NCBI RefSeq assembly: GCF_041381155.1
Contig: NC_091134.1
Coordinates: 66,750,969-66,814,968 of the forward strand
Direction: 5' to 3'
Origin: Argopecten irradians
Taxonomy: Eukaryota > Mollusca > Bivalvia > Pectinida > Pectinidae
DNA: 64,000 bases
Shown: piece by piece, positions 1 to 11,462 of the stretch
Position numbering within the stretch: position 1 is the first letter of the stretch
Layout of the letters: each line of letters opens with the position of its first letter
The notes under the pieces: generated by a model
What the model saw: the letters and a program-made list of their open reading frames with translations, nothing else
Database searches by the model: none
Told to the model about the DNA's origin: nothing
Program-made: the position numbers and the translations under genes

Positions 1-445
1 TTGGTGTATGTAAGAGTATTTTACTTTGTATATTAATTCAAGTATTCTAACATTGCAAGACTCAATGAGTTTAGGAATTATATATATACAACACAACACA
101 CATTATGAAATTGAGCACGGTAATTGTTGACAGTGTTCTAGGTAATACATACTGAAGTGTGCTGTACAGTTTAGTTCCAGCCATTTCTCCAAAGCTTCAC
201 CAAAATAAGTAGACTGCTCCTGTCATAGAACAATATGGATACTTATATGGAATCAGATATTACTTTTAACAATCATATTGTTGTGTATCTGAAAAAAGGT
301 ATAAAGTTCCATTCGAATTCACTAAGAATTTTTACAATGATATCTCAATCTAATTGACACATGATCAGATTCCTGATATAGTATAACATATATGAATCAA
401 TACCTTGCTTTATCTACATGATTATATGTACTAATATATACTTAC
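1..445 (-). other. Intron of UTP20 running off the left edge
   Basis: AT-rich sequence without an open frame or a recognisable exon on either strand. It lies downstream of the GTAAGT donor of UTP20 exon 2, so it is read as the first part of UTP20 intron 2. The third coding exon was looked for here on the minus strand and not found. Confidence 0.6.
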
Positions 446-948
446 CCCTGGCGTATCGTCATGGTGTCTAATCTTGTGAATGACATCGATATTGATATCT
501 GAAATCCTTTCAGAAAATGTCTGGAACTACAAAATAAAAAGTATTAAGCATTTTGTTAATCAGAAATTTTACATTACCTTCTAGGACGCATTTTCATAAT
601 ATGGCCTCGTAGAATTCGAACCTTCTGTAGAATTAAATAATGGTAAAAATATATTGCAGAAACACGGTCACCAGACAGACTGAAACATTGTTTTTGGTAT
701 ATATAACCAGATGCATACTTGTGATCATATCACATATTATATCTGGAAAATATTTTGGAAATAACTTGAAAGTAGAAGAAAACTACACGTATATGGCCAT
801 TTCGTAAACATAAACATTAAACACGTGTATTTTCAATTTTGGTCAAGGAAAAAATGCGGGGACCCTATACAAATACAAAATCATCAACAGCCTAATCGTT
901 ACTTACTCTGAAAGTATTCTCAGATCTGTGGTATGATGATTTCCCCAT
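446..948 (-). CDS. UTP20: UTP20 (SSU processome component), coding exons 1-2, 5' end only
   Basis: UTP20 is a very large HEAT-repeat scaffold of the nucleolar small-subunit processome, needed for 18S rRNA maturation. Two minus-strand exons are seen. Exon 1 (948-907) encodes 14 residues, MGKSSYHRSENTFR, and ends at GTAAGT. Exon 2 (526-446) follows a TTTTGTAG acceptor, encodes 27 residues starting FQTFSERISDINIDVIHKI, and also ends at GTAAGT. Both junctions are phase 0. The joined peptide matches the start of vertebrate UTP20 as I remember it (ENTYR, then FLTFAERL, then NVNIDIIHRI). The start codon is the only ATG in exon 1 and lies at the same point as in the vertebrate protein. Both exons are too short to show up as long open frames. 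The remainder of the gene, well over 2,500 codons in relatives, lies left of the window. Confidence 0.85.
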
Positions 949-2521
949 TTTTACTGAAACTTAGGTAAACTTTCAAATATCAATCAGTCGCATGTGGCAT
1001 CATGTGGGCAGCCATATTGAGAATGAACTACCGTTCGTTACAAACGTCGGAGTGATCAGATCGATTTGTGTCAAGCATCCGGTTGACGTCGAGTCCGATG
1101 TCAAGACATGGATTATGCTGAATCGAAAGTAACTGCTAAAACAACTTACTTTTACGGGACTGCAAAATGTGTTATTTAAATGGTAAGACAGATAAATATT
1201 CCTTGATTAAGATCAAAAGCATATATCATTTTAGCAGGTTTATATGTGCAATGGCGAACTGGGAAAGGGGTCGTGATGGCTAAAATCAAATGAGTTCTTC
1301 TGAAAAGATCCAGACGTGTTTTGTTTAGCCTGTCAGTCCTGTAAGGTAATACAAAAACAAAAATCGTATACACTAGGGAATAATTTAAACATCATCCAAA
1401 AGGGGAAATTGTATGAAACTGTGTATCATTACAGAATGCAATGAAAAAAATGGAATTTTGTGGATTTTGTGAATACAAAGCCATTTTTTTTTGTTTATTT
1501 TTTTATTCTTGTATTCACACTTTATCGTTTATTCCCCGACTCCCATTTGTGAAGAAAGAATATGTATTTCCTTAATAGATAATTCATTTTTGTCAGCTGA
1601 TTTTATTGGAAGCTGCAAGGAATATTAATTATTTGAGCACCATCTAAGGATCTTTACCAAAAAGTTGAATAAATGCAAAAATGAAAAAAAATGCTGATGC
1701 TTCAAATGGATTTAAAACAACATGGGATCAATGGCAACGGTCATTGTATTATCAAAAGGAATGTATAAATATTATTCGAATGACAAGAGTGTTTGAACAG
1801 CTCACAGTAATATAATGAGCTTATACTGAAAAAGCATCATATCTATGCATTACACATATGGTCATGAAAACTTCACCTGTCAGTGTACAGACCTAAATGT
1901 TGAAGAGTTTTTCTTATATTTTCCTGTATGCGCTACCTTAGAAATGACTCACAAGTAATATATTTTAGTACAAAAACATAGAGAAAGATGTATAACAATG
2001 TAAAAGGCCCATATGAGTAGATACTGAGTTCATTACTTACAGGTTAGCAAACAAACTTTGCCTAAAAACAACCCACACAACTAGAACATAGAGAGTTTAA
2101 GAGTTTCAAGGCTGAACAGCTCATGAATCTGAAATTAAACTAATGAAATAGAAGTAGAAGTGTTTCTTTATAGTTTCCAAGCCAAATAAATGTACCGGTA
2201 GAAGTTATGGAAACAACCATTCTCTTCCTGTCCAATCTATTGACTTTTAAGCTCTATCTCAAATTGATATACATTTTGCTTGACTTTTCCTTATCTTATT
2301 TTACTTCATTAGCAGTATCGTAGATAGACTTAATGGATGATAAAGTCCTTTTCATTATTTCTACTCTAAGATGCCATGTAATAAATTCATAATGTTATGT
2401 ATTTGGTCACATCTCATCATTTGTAGCATAGTTAAACTAACTTAGATAAAGAAATTGATTAGGAAATGTACATTCTAATTGATTTCCTTCAGGATGACTG
2501 GTCTGAGGCCCTTAGACCCTG
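949..2521. promoter_or_regulatory. Shared upstream region of UTP20 (-) and AP4B1 (+)
   Basis: This is a 1.57 kb divergent intergenic stretch. Next to the UTP20 start it is relatively rich in CG dinucleotides (about 1010-1110), as expected for a housekeeping promoter. Further right it is AT-rich with no coding signal. Just before the AP4B1 start, a pyrimidine-rich run ends in TTCAG at 2492. This suggests AP4B1 has an untranslated first exon spliced in here, but that exon was not located. No TATA box or specific factor site could be called with confidence. Confidence 0.4.
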
Positions 2522-4643
2522 ATGGAAAGTGTACCTGTTGTGGACCTAACGTCGCTGAGATCCAGCCTCTCTACCCTCACACTACAAAGTGATGCCTTGT
2601 CTTGCAGAAAAGCTCTAGCTAAGGTCAGTATATGGAGAGGTGTCCATCATGGAATGAGGGGAGGAAAAAAGAATGTGTTACAATGTATACATGTTTGTCT
2701 TGTCCAGTCATGTCGTAACCATCCTATCTTATCCCACCCTGTCCTGTTCCATCCTGATATATTTGGCCAAAGGAAAGGGCAATTAACTCTTGCAGACTTT
2801 GTGGTATTTATGTCATTAGATGTGTAGCGGATTTTAATTGTAAATAGTGATACAGTTGCCTTCTACCTTCACTCTAGGGGATTTCCCTTTTGCTCAGTCC
2901 ATAGAGCAACTGACCAGTAAGTTAAGGGTCGCAGTTTCCAGCCCGATGGTGGCACACACACTACTCTAACACTGTTACAAACGCACACTTTTGAATCAGA
3001 TCTTTATATTCTATTCTTTTCGAGTAATTTATTAATGAAAATCAAGAGAATACTTTGTAAATTGCTTGACCAATGCAACACAATATAATATCTAATGGAA
3101 GACAATTATATGTTTAAATCTTTACTTTCAGGTTCTTGCTGCAAAAACAAACGGCATGAATTTGACGGATATGGTACCCAAGATATTGAAGCTTTTAGCT
3201 CACCCAGACCTCATAGCAAAGAAGATAGTATATTCTATCTTAACAGAATATGCACATAAACAGCCTGATATTGCATTACTTGCTATCAACACTCTAACTC
3301 AAGAATGTTCTCATGGCAATCCAATGGTTCGTGGCTTAGCTTTGAAAACAGTTTGTTCACTGAACCACGAGAATTTCTTTGAGTTTGGTCAAAGTGCTGT
3401 TATTTCTGCCTTGAGGGATAGCAGTGCATATGTACGGAGGGTAGCGGTGAACTGCTGTGGGAAGCTTCATTATAGATCCCCAAACATTTGTCAGGAGAGT
3501 GGCCTAACAGACAAACTCTACCACATCATACGGGACCCTGACCCCATCGTTGCTGTCAACGCCATCATGACGTTAGAGGAAATTCTCAAAGAAGAAGGAG
3601 GACTGGTTGTAAATAAAAACATAGCACATTATCTTTTGAACAAGCTTGAGAGCCTGACTCCATGGGGACAAATATACACGATGAACATCTTAGTTAAATA
3701 TACACCAAAGTCTGAAGATGAAATGTTTGACATTCTGAATATGCTAGATAAATACCTGACTCATAATAGCTGTAGTGTGTCCCTTGCTTGTTTGAAGTTG
3801 TTTAGTCACCTTATCAAAGACTTTCCCCATTTAAAGCCAGAGGTGTTGAAGAAAAGTCTCACAGGTATTTGCTCTGTTTTAACATCAGGAAACCATGAAC
3901 TTATATATTGTGTTATTGAAGTTTTGGAGGAGTTCATGGAGAAAGCCAGTGATATAATTGTCCCTCAGTATAAAAACCTGTTCTGTAAGTACAAAGAGCC
4001 TGCTTATCTTAAACAGAAGAAGATAAACATGTTGCCATCACTTGTGACCAATGATAATGGAAGTGAGATTTTAGATGAGCTCTGCCTTTATACCACCGAC
4101 TCTTCCAAGTCCGTTTCTCTTAGTGCTATCACGGCCATGGGAACAGTAATAATGGTCCAGCCTTCCACAGCGAAGCACTGTTTTACCAAGTTCAGGCATC
4201 TGATAGAGACAGATGTAGGCTACATTCTGTCCAACACCCTCCAAGTCTTACAGCGCATAGACATGCGCCACATTGAGGAATTCACAGAACTTCTAACTCT
4301 CATCACAACCAAATCCGACCTCCTACAAGACGACGCTGGCAGATGTGCCTTCTTGGTCATACTTGGTCGATATGGAGATAGAGTTATGGATAGCACATAT
4401 ATCCTTGAGGATTTCCTGGAAACCTTTGGCGAAAACAACATGATGAGTCCTGTGGTACAGTTACACACGCTGACTACAGCAGTGCAGATGTTTTTCCACC
4501 ACCCAGGGGTCTGTCAGGGCATGCTAGGTGAGGTCCTGGAGGCAGGGGTAGCATCCTCCGACAAAGCCGTACAGGATCAGGCCATATTTTACTATACACT
4601 AATGGCTACTGATGTAAATGCTGCAAAGGCAATCTTAATGTGA
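2522..4643 (+). CDS. AP4B1: AP-4 complex subunit beta-1, short form without ear domain
   Basis: Beta subunit of the AP-4 adaptor coat, which sorts cargo such as ATG9A at the trans-Golgi network. Two coding exons: 2522-2623 (34 codons, donor AAG/GTCAGT) and 3132-4643 (503 codons plus stop, acceptor TTTCAG), phase 0, about 537 residues in total. The ATG at 2522 is chosen because TAG lies in frame at 2513 and the N-terminus aligns with human AP4B1 (RKALAK then VLAA against RNVIQR then VIRY). The armadillo/HEAT trunk is plain: LLAINTLTQECS, NPMVRGLALK, SAYVRRVAVNC, RDPDPIVAVN, LEEILKEEGG, YILEDFLETFGEN. The frame stops directly after the trunk (FYYTLMATDVNAAKAILM). Human AP4B1 has 739 residues, so the hinge and C-terminal ear, which bind tepsin in vertebrates, are absent. 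No ear exon was seen downstream and a polyA signal follows at 4750. A GTAAAT at 4614 is a possible but weak donor. Confidence 0.9.
2872..2960 (+). repeat. tRNA-derived SINE head in AP4B1 intron 1
   Basis: The segment contains TTGCTCAGTCCATAGAGCAA, a tRNA D-arm-like A box with complementary GCTC and GAGC. About 35 nt later comes GGTCGCAGTTTCCAGCCC, a decayed B box (consensus GGTTCGANNCC). Order and spacing fit a tRNA-derived SINE read on the plus strand. It is too degenerate to be a working tRNA gene. Confidence 0.5.
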
Positions 4644-6688
4644 TATTCTAAAGTTACAGTATTAAACCATGATATTCATTGTCAGTGACCAAACTGCTGT
4701 ACATGAAACTTAATTGAACTGTCCATAAAGACATAAATTTACAATTTCTAATAAAATATTGCATAATGCAAACAATAACAATAATTGCTATTTGATTAAT
4801 GTAAAATACTAGTATGAATGTGATCAGGAAAATTGTTGTTCAATAAGATAAATATGTACACCTTTGTGACCTTTTACACCTTGACTGTTATATAGGACAT
4901 GGTTACCTCAGTATCGTTTTAGGTAGAAATATTGTAATGTATACACGATGTACATTAAAATGCGATTATTTATTTCTTGTCTGTATATCTATAAAGTACT
5001 ATAGTTCTTGATATCAAATCAGGAATCAAAGGATCACCATGAGATAGCCTTTTGCCTGTAACCTTATCACGTTTTCAATGTTTCAATATTGATATAAAGA
5101 TATAGAGACTTGATATCGAGTCTGCATCCTGTTGGAATTGATTAAGCTGATTTTTCATCTTAGATCATGATGGTAAGATTTGCTAAAACTTAATGGTCAC
5201 TTTCAATATATTATAACAGCTGACTGTTAATTTCCATTGATCTCTTTTTAAAATTGCCTCATTTTTGACATCATTGGTCACCTGGTATCCATGTAATCAG
5301 CCAACAGAGCGTTCTGTGGTTTCTGAGGGTGCATTTTCTACATCACAAATATAATGCTCAAATAATAGGATTTCCACAATTGTCATGTCATTGGCCTTTT
5401 ACCAAATTTAACATATATACATACTGTTTGATTTTATAGCACACTAATATAAATGGCATGGAAAGTTGGAGCTTGCTTTAAACTTTGGCGGCTACCATGT
5501 AGGGCAAAACTAAAATTTGATTTTGTATCTTTAGACTCTTTTTCCTTGGGTTATTTGAATCAAAAGAAAAGGTAGAAAATTTATGTTGAAAAAAGTAATT
5601 CTTCAAAAAGTAGGTATTTCTCTTCAATATCAAATCCTAAATTCCCGATTTATATTGGCATAGCCAAATATTACACCAAGCATATATTATAAGCTTTCTG
5701 ACTATCCTTATTATTGGTTGGTAGATTTGACAGTATAACCTGATGTAGATGAGATGATGTTTTAGATGACGCTAGATAACTAGCTTATAGTTTGTATGAA
5801 GTTGTCACTTAATCACCTGTTATCAAGGTAATTATTTTACTGTCCTGTTAAATTCTTTGTCAACTACACATAAGAACTAGAAAATTTAGTTTAAAATAAT
5901 TTGTAAATATGCTTTGTTGGTGATTAGATGTACAAGTGTCCCCAGCTGTAAGATTTATAAGGAACTCTGATGAAGTCCAGGATCTGTTGTGTTTTGTGAT
6001 TCACCATTAGTATACATTGTGTATATTGGTTGTACTTATCAAATGTTAAATTTAAAATATTGTCCTGTTTATGTTTAAATTGAAACTAAAGTGCATTTCA
6101 AATTCATTAATAAAATGGACAATGGGAAAATCAATTAGCATGTTGTTTCTCTTTATACATTCTTATAATACTTGCAAAATTGTAACATTATCTTTGACAG
6201 TAAATTTGAAATAGCACTATTCCATAAACATGTGTGTATGTGGTACAACTAGAGGTCTACAGCACTTTCTTATTGGAATACATTAAATACTGTAGCTTGT
6301 CATTTTTTTTAAATGAAATTTTAAGGTTTATTCAGAAATAAAAAAAAATATCATTGTTACCATATAACATGTTTATATATAAACATGTTTCAATACAAAA
6401 CTTATAAATGCCTTAATGCACCATGGTGGTTGGTTAATAACAAGATTAGTTAAACACTCTCTCTGCCAAATCTTACACTAGCATACATAATGTATACAAA
6501 GTGCACTTAGTATAGAACTTCTTGAGAATCACATGCAAAGCACGATAGAATCATGACTGACAATTTGAAATATATGATTGACTAAAATTTTAATACATTG
6601 TACATTAATCAGAACAAAAAGTGCTGGAATATTTAACAAGTGAGATAGCAAATCACATGTAGTTGAAATGTTCTCTACAAATTGATTA
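4644..6688. other. AP4B1 3' flank, no gene seen
   Basis: AT-rich sequence following the AP4B1 stop. An AATAAA polyadenylation signal at 4750-4755 would give a 3' UTR of roughly 130 nt. The remaining 1.9 kb has only short chance frames on both strands and no splice-bounded exon that I could recognise. Exons for the missing AP-4 beta ear were looked for and not found. Confidence 0.5.
4750..4755 (+). terminator. Polyadenylation signal AATAAA of AP4B1
   Basis: Canonical hexamer 107 nt after the AP4B1 stop codon, in AT-rich sequence. It supports the gene ending here without further exons. Confidence 0.5.
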
Positions 6689-8223
6689 CCGCGCGGGACA
6701 CTATACCGTTGACAAACGTACTTGTCTAGCCGCGCCGTGATCAGTGTGGCTGACACAGGTAGCTGATACAGTGACTGGTGTGATTGTGCTATATTTAGAT
6801 TGTGTGGTTTGTATTATCCGAGCATGTGGGATTACCGGAAGCACAGTGACACTCGTGAATGGAAATTATAGTAGATCCAAGCCCCTGGTATCTTACAAAA
6901 TTAATTTCTTAGTAACCAATTGCTTGTGCCAAAGCCTTTCTGTTTTTTTGAAAAACAAGTCTGTAACCCGTAGAAAATAACTTTCAAACAGAAATTCAAT
7001 AGACAGACAATAAAGATTGCGAAAAAACAGATGGGTTTTTGTCAAGAAAACACACGCTAATTTTTGTTTTATTACAAGTAAATCATATAATCAAATATAA
7101 TTAAATCATGAATAAATATTGGTTTAACAGCGCTGTTTATATCGCTATTTTTTCTTCTATTTTTGCCTCATATATTCATGTAGCACATCAGAAAAAATAT
7201 ATAATGTACCCGGTACTGGCAGATATTTTAACTTGCATGGTATTGTGGAAATGCCACCCTGAGAGGATTATTATCAAACAGGATGATCTTAACAATATAT
7301 AAATTCAACATGCATATTTTGTTTTTTGGTGCACCGATAAAAAAACAGTTGTTTGTACAACACAGTTGAGTCGACGTCTACTGTCCCTTTGATCAATCAG
7401 TCAGTTAGGTATAATTGACAGACATGCGAAGTGTATGGACCCTCCCCTGTTATTACATTGTATAGGTAAATATCATTGGCTGGATAGCTCTCACCACACG
7501 TGTCAGTAATACAGGTGATTGACAAGGCGGCGTGGTTTCTGAACCGACCGGTGACCCAGCTATTTAGATTTTTTAGACATGTTTCTAAAATAAATTGCAT
7601 TTTGTATGATTTTTTAAATCATGGTTCACCAGAAAATCTACTAGATTCTACTAGAATTTGTGTTTAGACTACAAATAGATACATCATACAATATGTAATT
7701 ACTACCAAGCACTGACGGCTGCGATGTCTGAAAAGCTACCGTACAGAAAATAAATCTTCCTTGTAATTCATAGAATGACTCCTTACAACCAAGGCATTGA
7801 TAACAATATATCTTGTAAGTTTATCATTCGTGTAAGTTTTCTCCGTACCAAATTATCCTGGCACGAAAATTCCCGTATTCGTTGACATATCCTGATGCGA
7901 TAAACTATTTTTTTCTATCTTTTGACATCCGTGTCTCGTTAATCTGGTTAATTGGCTCATTTGTTGTATGTCTTACCGTTTGTGTATAGTTCAATTAGTC
8001 GTAGTCTTGTTTTTCCGTCAGTTCGTCGTCCGTTGGAGTAGAGTTTACCGCGAACATGTCAGTGTCAGCGATGCGTTTGTATTGCGTTGTTCTATATTTA
8101 AACTATGCGGTGATCGGCTAGTACACCACTTTCCCACACAGTGCTCAAGCTACCTGCATCAGCCGCACTGATCACGGCATGGCTAGACAAGTACGTTTGT
8201 CAACGGTATGGTGTCCCGAGCGG
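6689..8223. mobile_element. Non-autonomous DNA transposon with ~76-bp inverted ends and TA target duplication
   Basis: The left end (CCGCGCGGGACAC, from 6689) and the reverse complement of the right end (CCGCTCGGGACAC, ending 8223) stay aligned for about 76 bp with roughly seven mismatches. They share ACCGTTGACAAACGTACTTG and CCGTGATCAGTG. The element is bounded by TA on both sides (6687-6688 and 8224-8225), as for Tc1/mariner-type insertion. The 1,535 bp contain no frame longer than about 78 codons and nothing resembling a transposase, so it must have been moved in trans. Few end differences suggest a fairly recent insertion. Confidence 0.8.
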
Positions 8224-8643
8224 TAAAAATCGTAATAGTTACAATTGTTTGTACAAATATCAACTTTATACCCATTGATAAAGTTAATAAAGCACTTTCT
8301 GTTAAAAATATCACATCTTCTTAAATAGTACAAATACATTGGACAGATCAATGTATCCCTTGGTGATACATTTTAATTTAGTCTTTTTACCACAATGTCC
8401 TGACAGGAATACTCTGAACCTGTCTGTAAAATAGCCTAATGGAGGACAATTTTGCTTGCTGTAATCAATGTTTCCGCGGAATTGGCTGTCCAAGTCCACA
8501 GTGAATAACATCTAAGTAAATTGCGTTACATTAAATGTGATGTTGGATTGAGTCCACACTCCAACAAACAAAGAGCTGCGCTATAATGGTCACTAATGTA
8601 GTCCTGGTCAGTGTTGAGAACATTGACAATGGTTATCTGTTGG

Positions 8644-10740
8644 TCAATATATTGTCCATGTGACTTGTTTCATGGGCGCTGCTCTTTCCATTGTTAAATC
8701 CTCTAAAGCTTGTCTCGATTGCTCTGAAATCATACAAAAAGATCAATGAGATAACAGTTTTGCATTTTTTATATGATTCAAACTTTCATTGTGGAATCCA
8801 TGTGTTAAAAACAAAGAGAAACAAACAAAATGAATAAATCAATACAGACAAAGTATAGGTGTACCTCTAAGGGAGATAATCTACACAAATTATATTTATA
8901 TGTATGTGTAAAGGAGGTTATCAAGATTGCTATTGATATTCAAAGCAGAATATACATGACTTTGATGGAATATAAAATACCTGTAATTTTTGGACAGCCA
9001 TGAAACAGAAGGATGGAGATCTGTGGACAGAACTGTAACACCCCTTCCACAGCTTCATCTGTCAGGTTTATACAACCATCCATGTGGACCTCCTGGGTAG
9101 TAAACAGCAATCACCATGACAATGGATAATGGCATTATTTCAATAATGCATTAGAAAGTTTGATTTGATTACCAAACTTTTTATGGAAAAATTGCATCAA
9201 CTTATGAAATAAACGATAAATTAAACATCAGGCTCTGAAGTTAATATAAAAACTTGTTTAAGTTGGTCCCTGATTAGTTTTCTGTTTACCTTCAATGTTT
9301 TGGAACAGCTTCCTGATACCAGTGCAATCACACCATTGTCTGTTACCTGGTCATATAAATGTACAAATCAAATGATTTAAATATATTGAGCAGGTACAGA
9401 AAATCACAAAATGATGAAGATTTTATACATATACCATAAACTGAGCTCATTGGTTATCTGATTTTGTTTTGTGTTGACACAAAGATTGCTTTGTGAACTT
9501 CTGTCAAATTCATCCTAATTTACTTTCCTCTGCCTAAATTATACCAACATGTTTAACCTTGAATTTGAACATGACGACTTACATTTGTTTTCGAGAAGTT
9601 GACACTTTTGAGAAAGTGTGAGTTTTGTCCTAAGGCCTGTAGTGATTGATCCGTGAGTAGATGACATCCCCCAATGTTGAGGAGTCGTAGATGTGGACAG
9701 GAAGTAGATAGAGTGATAACTGCAGTGTCTGTAAGATTGATACATCTCCTGAGGTAGACTGTTTGCAGCTGTGTAGAGGTGTGGGCCACATTTATTATAC
9801 CTGGCAATTAAGGAGTGGTTACCGGCAATGCTTCATATCTCGATAAATTAGAAGTTGAATTAATGTGACGGTTTTCATATAAGTTGCCATCAACAACAAA
9901 AGAAAAAAATATCAAACAAAAAACATACAAAAATTAACTACAATATATACCTGATGTTATTGTATGAAAGAATAAGTTGTATTTTCATTGGTAATACATT
10001 ACACAAGCAACCGATTGACAATTAACCAAATCTAAGTGAACCCTTAACACCTCAGTCAACGTTATATAACACTGCACATACCCTGTGATGATATGTTACT
10101 GCGAGACAGTTTTGCTGAGTTGAGATCTAACTTTTTAAGCTGTGGACACTTTAAGAGATGCTGTAATCCTACATCGGAAACTTCACATTCACTAAGATCC
10201 AATACTTTGAGCTTTTGATGTAAAACCTACAAACAAAACATCAACAGTGCAGCATAATGAAATACAAAATTCTAAATATAGAATAGAAATCAATGAAGAT
10301 GTTAAGTTTCACTAGATGCTGTTGCCGTAATAATTAAAGCACCACTTCCTGTTTTAGTTCAAAAATTGAAATTAAGGTGTCATTACTCTTCATGACATTA
10401 AGACTTCTCATTATTTCTAGAATTATGTTTGTCTAGACTACAGATATATGGATGTTCTTATTGACTTCTTATCACATTACCAACTTTTGTTTGTACACAA
10501 TTTAAACCCATGCAATCATAGGTGTAGTGTCTATTATAGCAAATCCAATGTGCTATATATAATTGTTATTACTGAATTGTAAAATTATAAAAATTACAAG
10601 AGCTAACCTTTGATATGTTTGTATCTGAAACAAGGCCTCGTTTTGACATTAAATAAAGACATTTGTCCTTAAGGTTATCGGGCAGCATCTCTATCCCATC
10701 TAATGAAGTTGACAGGTTACACACCAGGCACTGCACACAG
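8644..10740 (-). CDS. AMN1: AMN1 homolog, leucine-rich-repeat protein, six exons recognised
   Basis: Homolog of Amn1, an LRR protein that in budding yeast antagonises the mitotic exit network; its animal role is little known. Minus-strand exons: 10740-10608, 10226-10082, 9800-9583, 9346-9290, 9092-8981 and 8723-8644 (stop TGA at 8646-8644). All junctions are GT-AG and the phases agree throughout, giving 247 residues. Cysteine-type LRRs (LxxLxLxxCxxITD) run through most of it: [75 protein letters not shown]. The C-terminus MKQVTWTIY nearly equals human LKQVTWTVY. Human AMN1 has 258 residues, so only about ten N-terminal residues are unplaced. The first recognised exon starts either at acceptor TTTTCAATAG (10740) or as part of an uninterrupted frame from an ATG at 10847, which would add 36 unfamiliar residues. 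The first option is favoured because of the pyrimidine tract. Confidence 0.88.
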
Positions 10741-10847
10741 CTATTGAAAATGGAGAATAAAAGTGTTTTACTGTACAAATTACTGGTATTAAGAGTGCAC
10801 TTCTCTCTGCGGCCGAAGGCAGTGTAGAGCGAAGCTGTGCCGACCAT

Positions 10848-11462
10848 AACACTTGCATGAGGATATTAAGATTCCAATAAATTCCAGTACCCCTTGGAAT
10901 TTGAAATCATGTCCCGCGGGAAAAGTCTCGCCCCTCCATGCAAGCAGCCATGTTTTAATTCTTGTTATCAGCACGATGAGATTTGAAATTGTCTCTTTAG
11001 ACAAAATGTGTCATCAGGATACACTTTGAAATTGCTATAAGTGGTTTTAGATAAATACACAAAGACAAGACTGACACAATAAATGTACAACTGTACTGGT
11101 AAAAATTATCCACTGTTTGTGTGTTGTCAAGCGCACGGCACCGTCAGCTACGAGGTCAAGGAAGCTTAGTGCCAAAGATGACTGCACACATTCCCGCGAT
11201 TTTAAAGATCTTAAGGAAATTAAACTATTGAGATAATCCAGGGGTGTAGAGATTGTAAGTGATCGGAACCCCTGGTGCATCGAGGATGGTATATATGCTA
11301 ACTCTTTTTCTTCTTGTGGTAAGACCATGCACTCCGTTGTAGCCGGCGATTATGTGGCTTTGGGTTTTGCGCAGAGGCGTGGGGAGGGGGTAATTACAGT
11401 AGATTTTTTTTAGTTTTTCAAAGCACTCTATAAGATAAAAACAATAAAAACATTTGTTGTAT
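10848..11462. other. Upstream region of AMN1, first exon not located
   Basis: The missing first coding exon of AMN1 (about ten codons, ending with two bases of a split codon) should lie in this region or further right on the minus strand. Several short ATG frames occur, including one with a good start context near 10953, but none reaches a donor in the right phase. Parts resemble dispersed repeat. Nothing else is visible. Confidence 0.4.

Noticed and set aside
4220-4468. 82-codon minus-strand frame
   Set aside because: Antisense shadow of the AP4B1 exon.
6744-8171. Frames of 64-78 codons inside the TA-flanked transposon
   Set aside because: No transposase motif, no shared frame and AT-driven composition.
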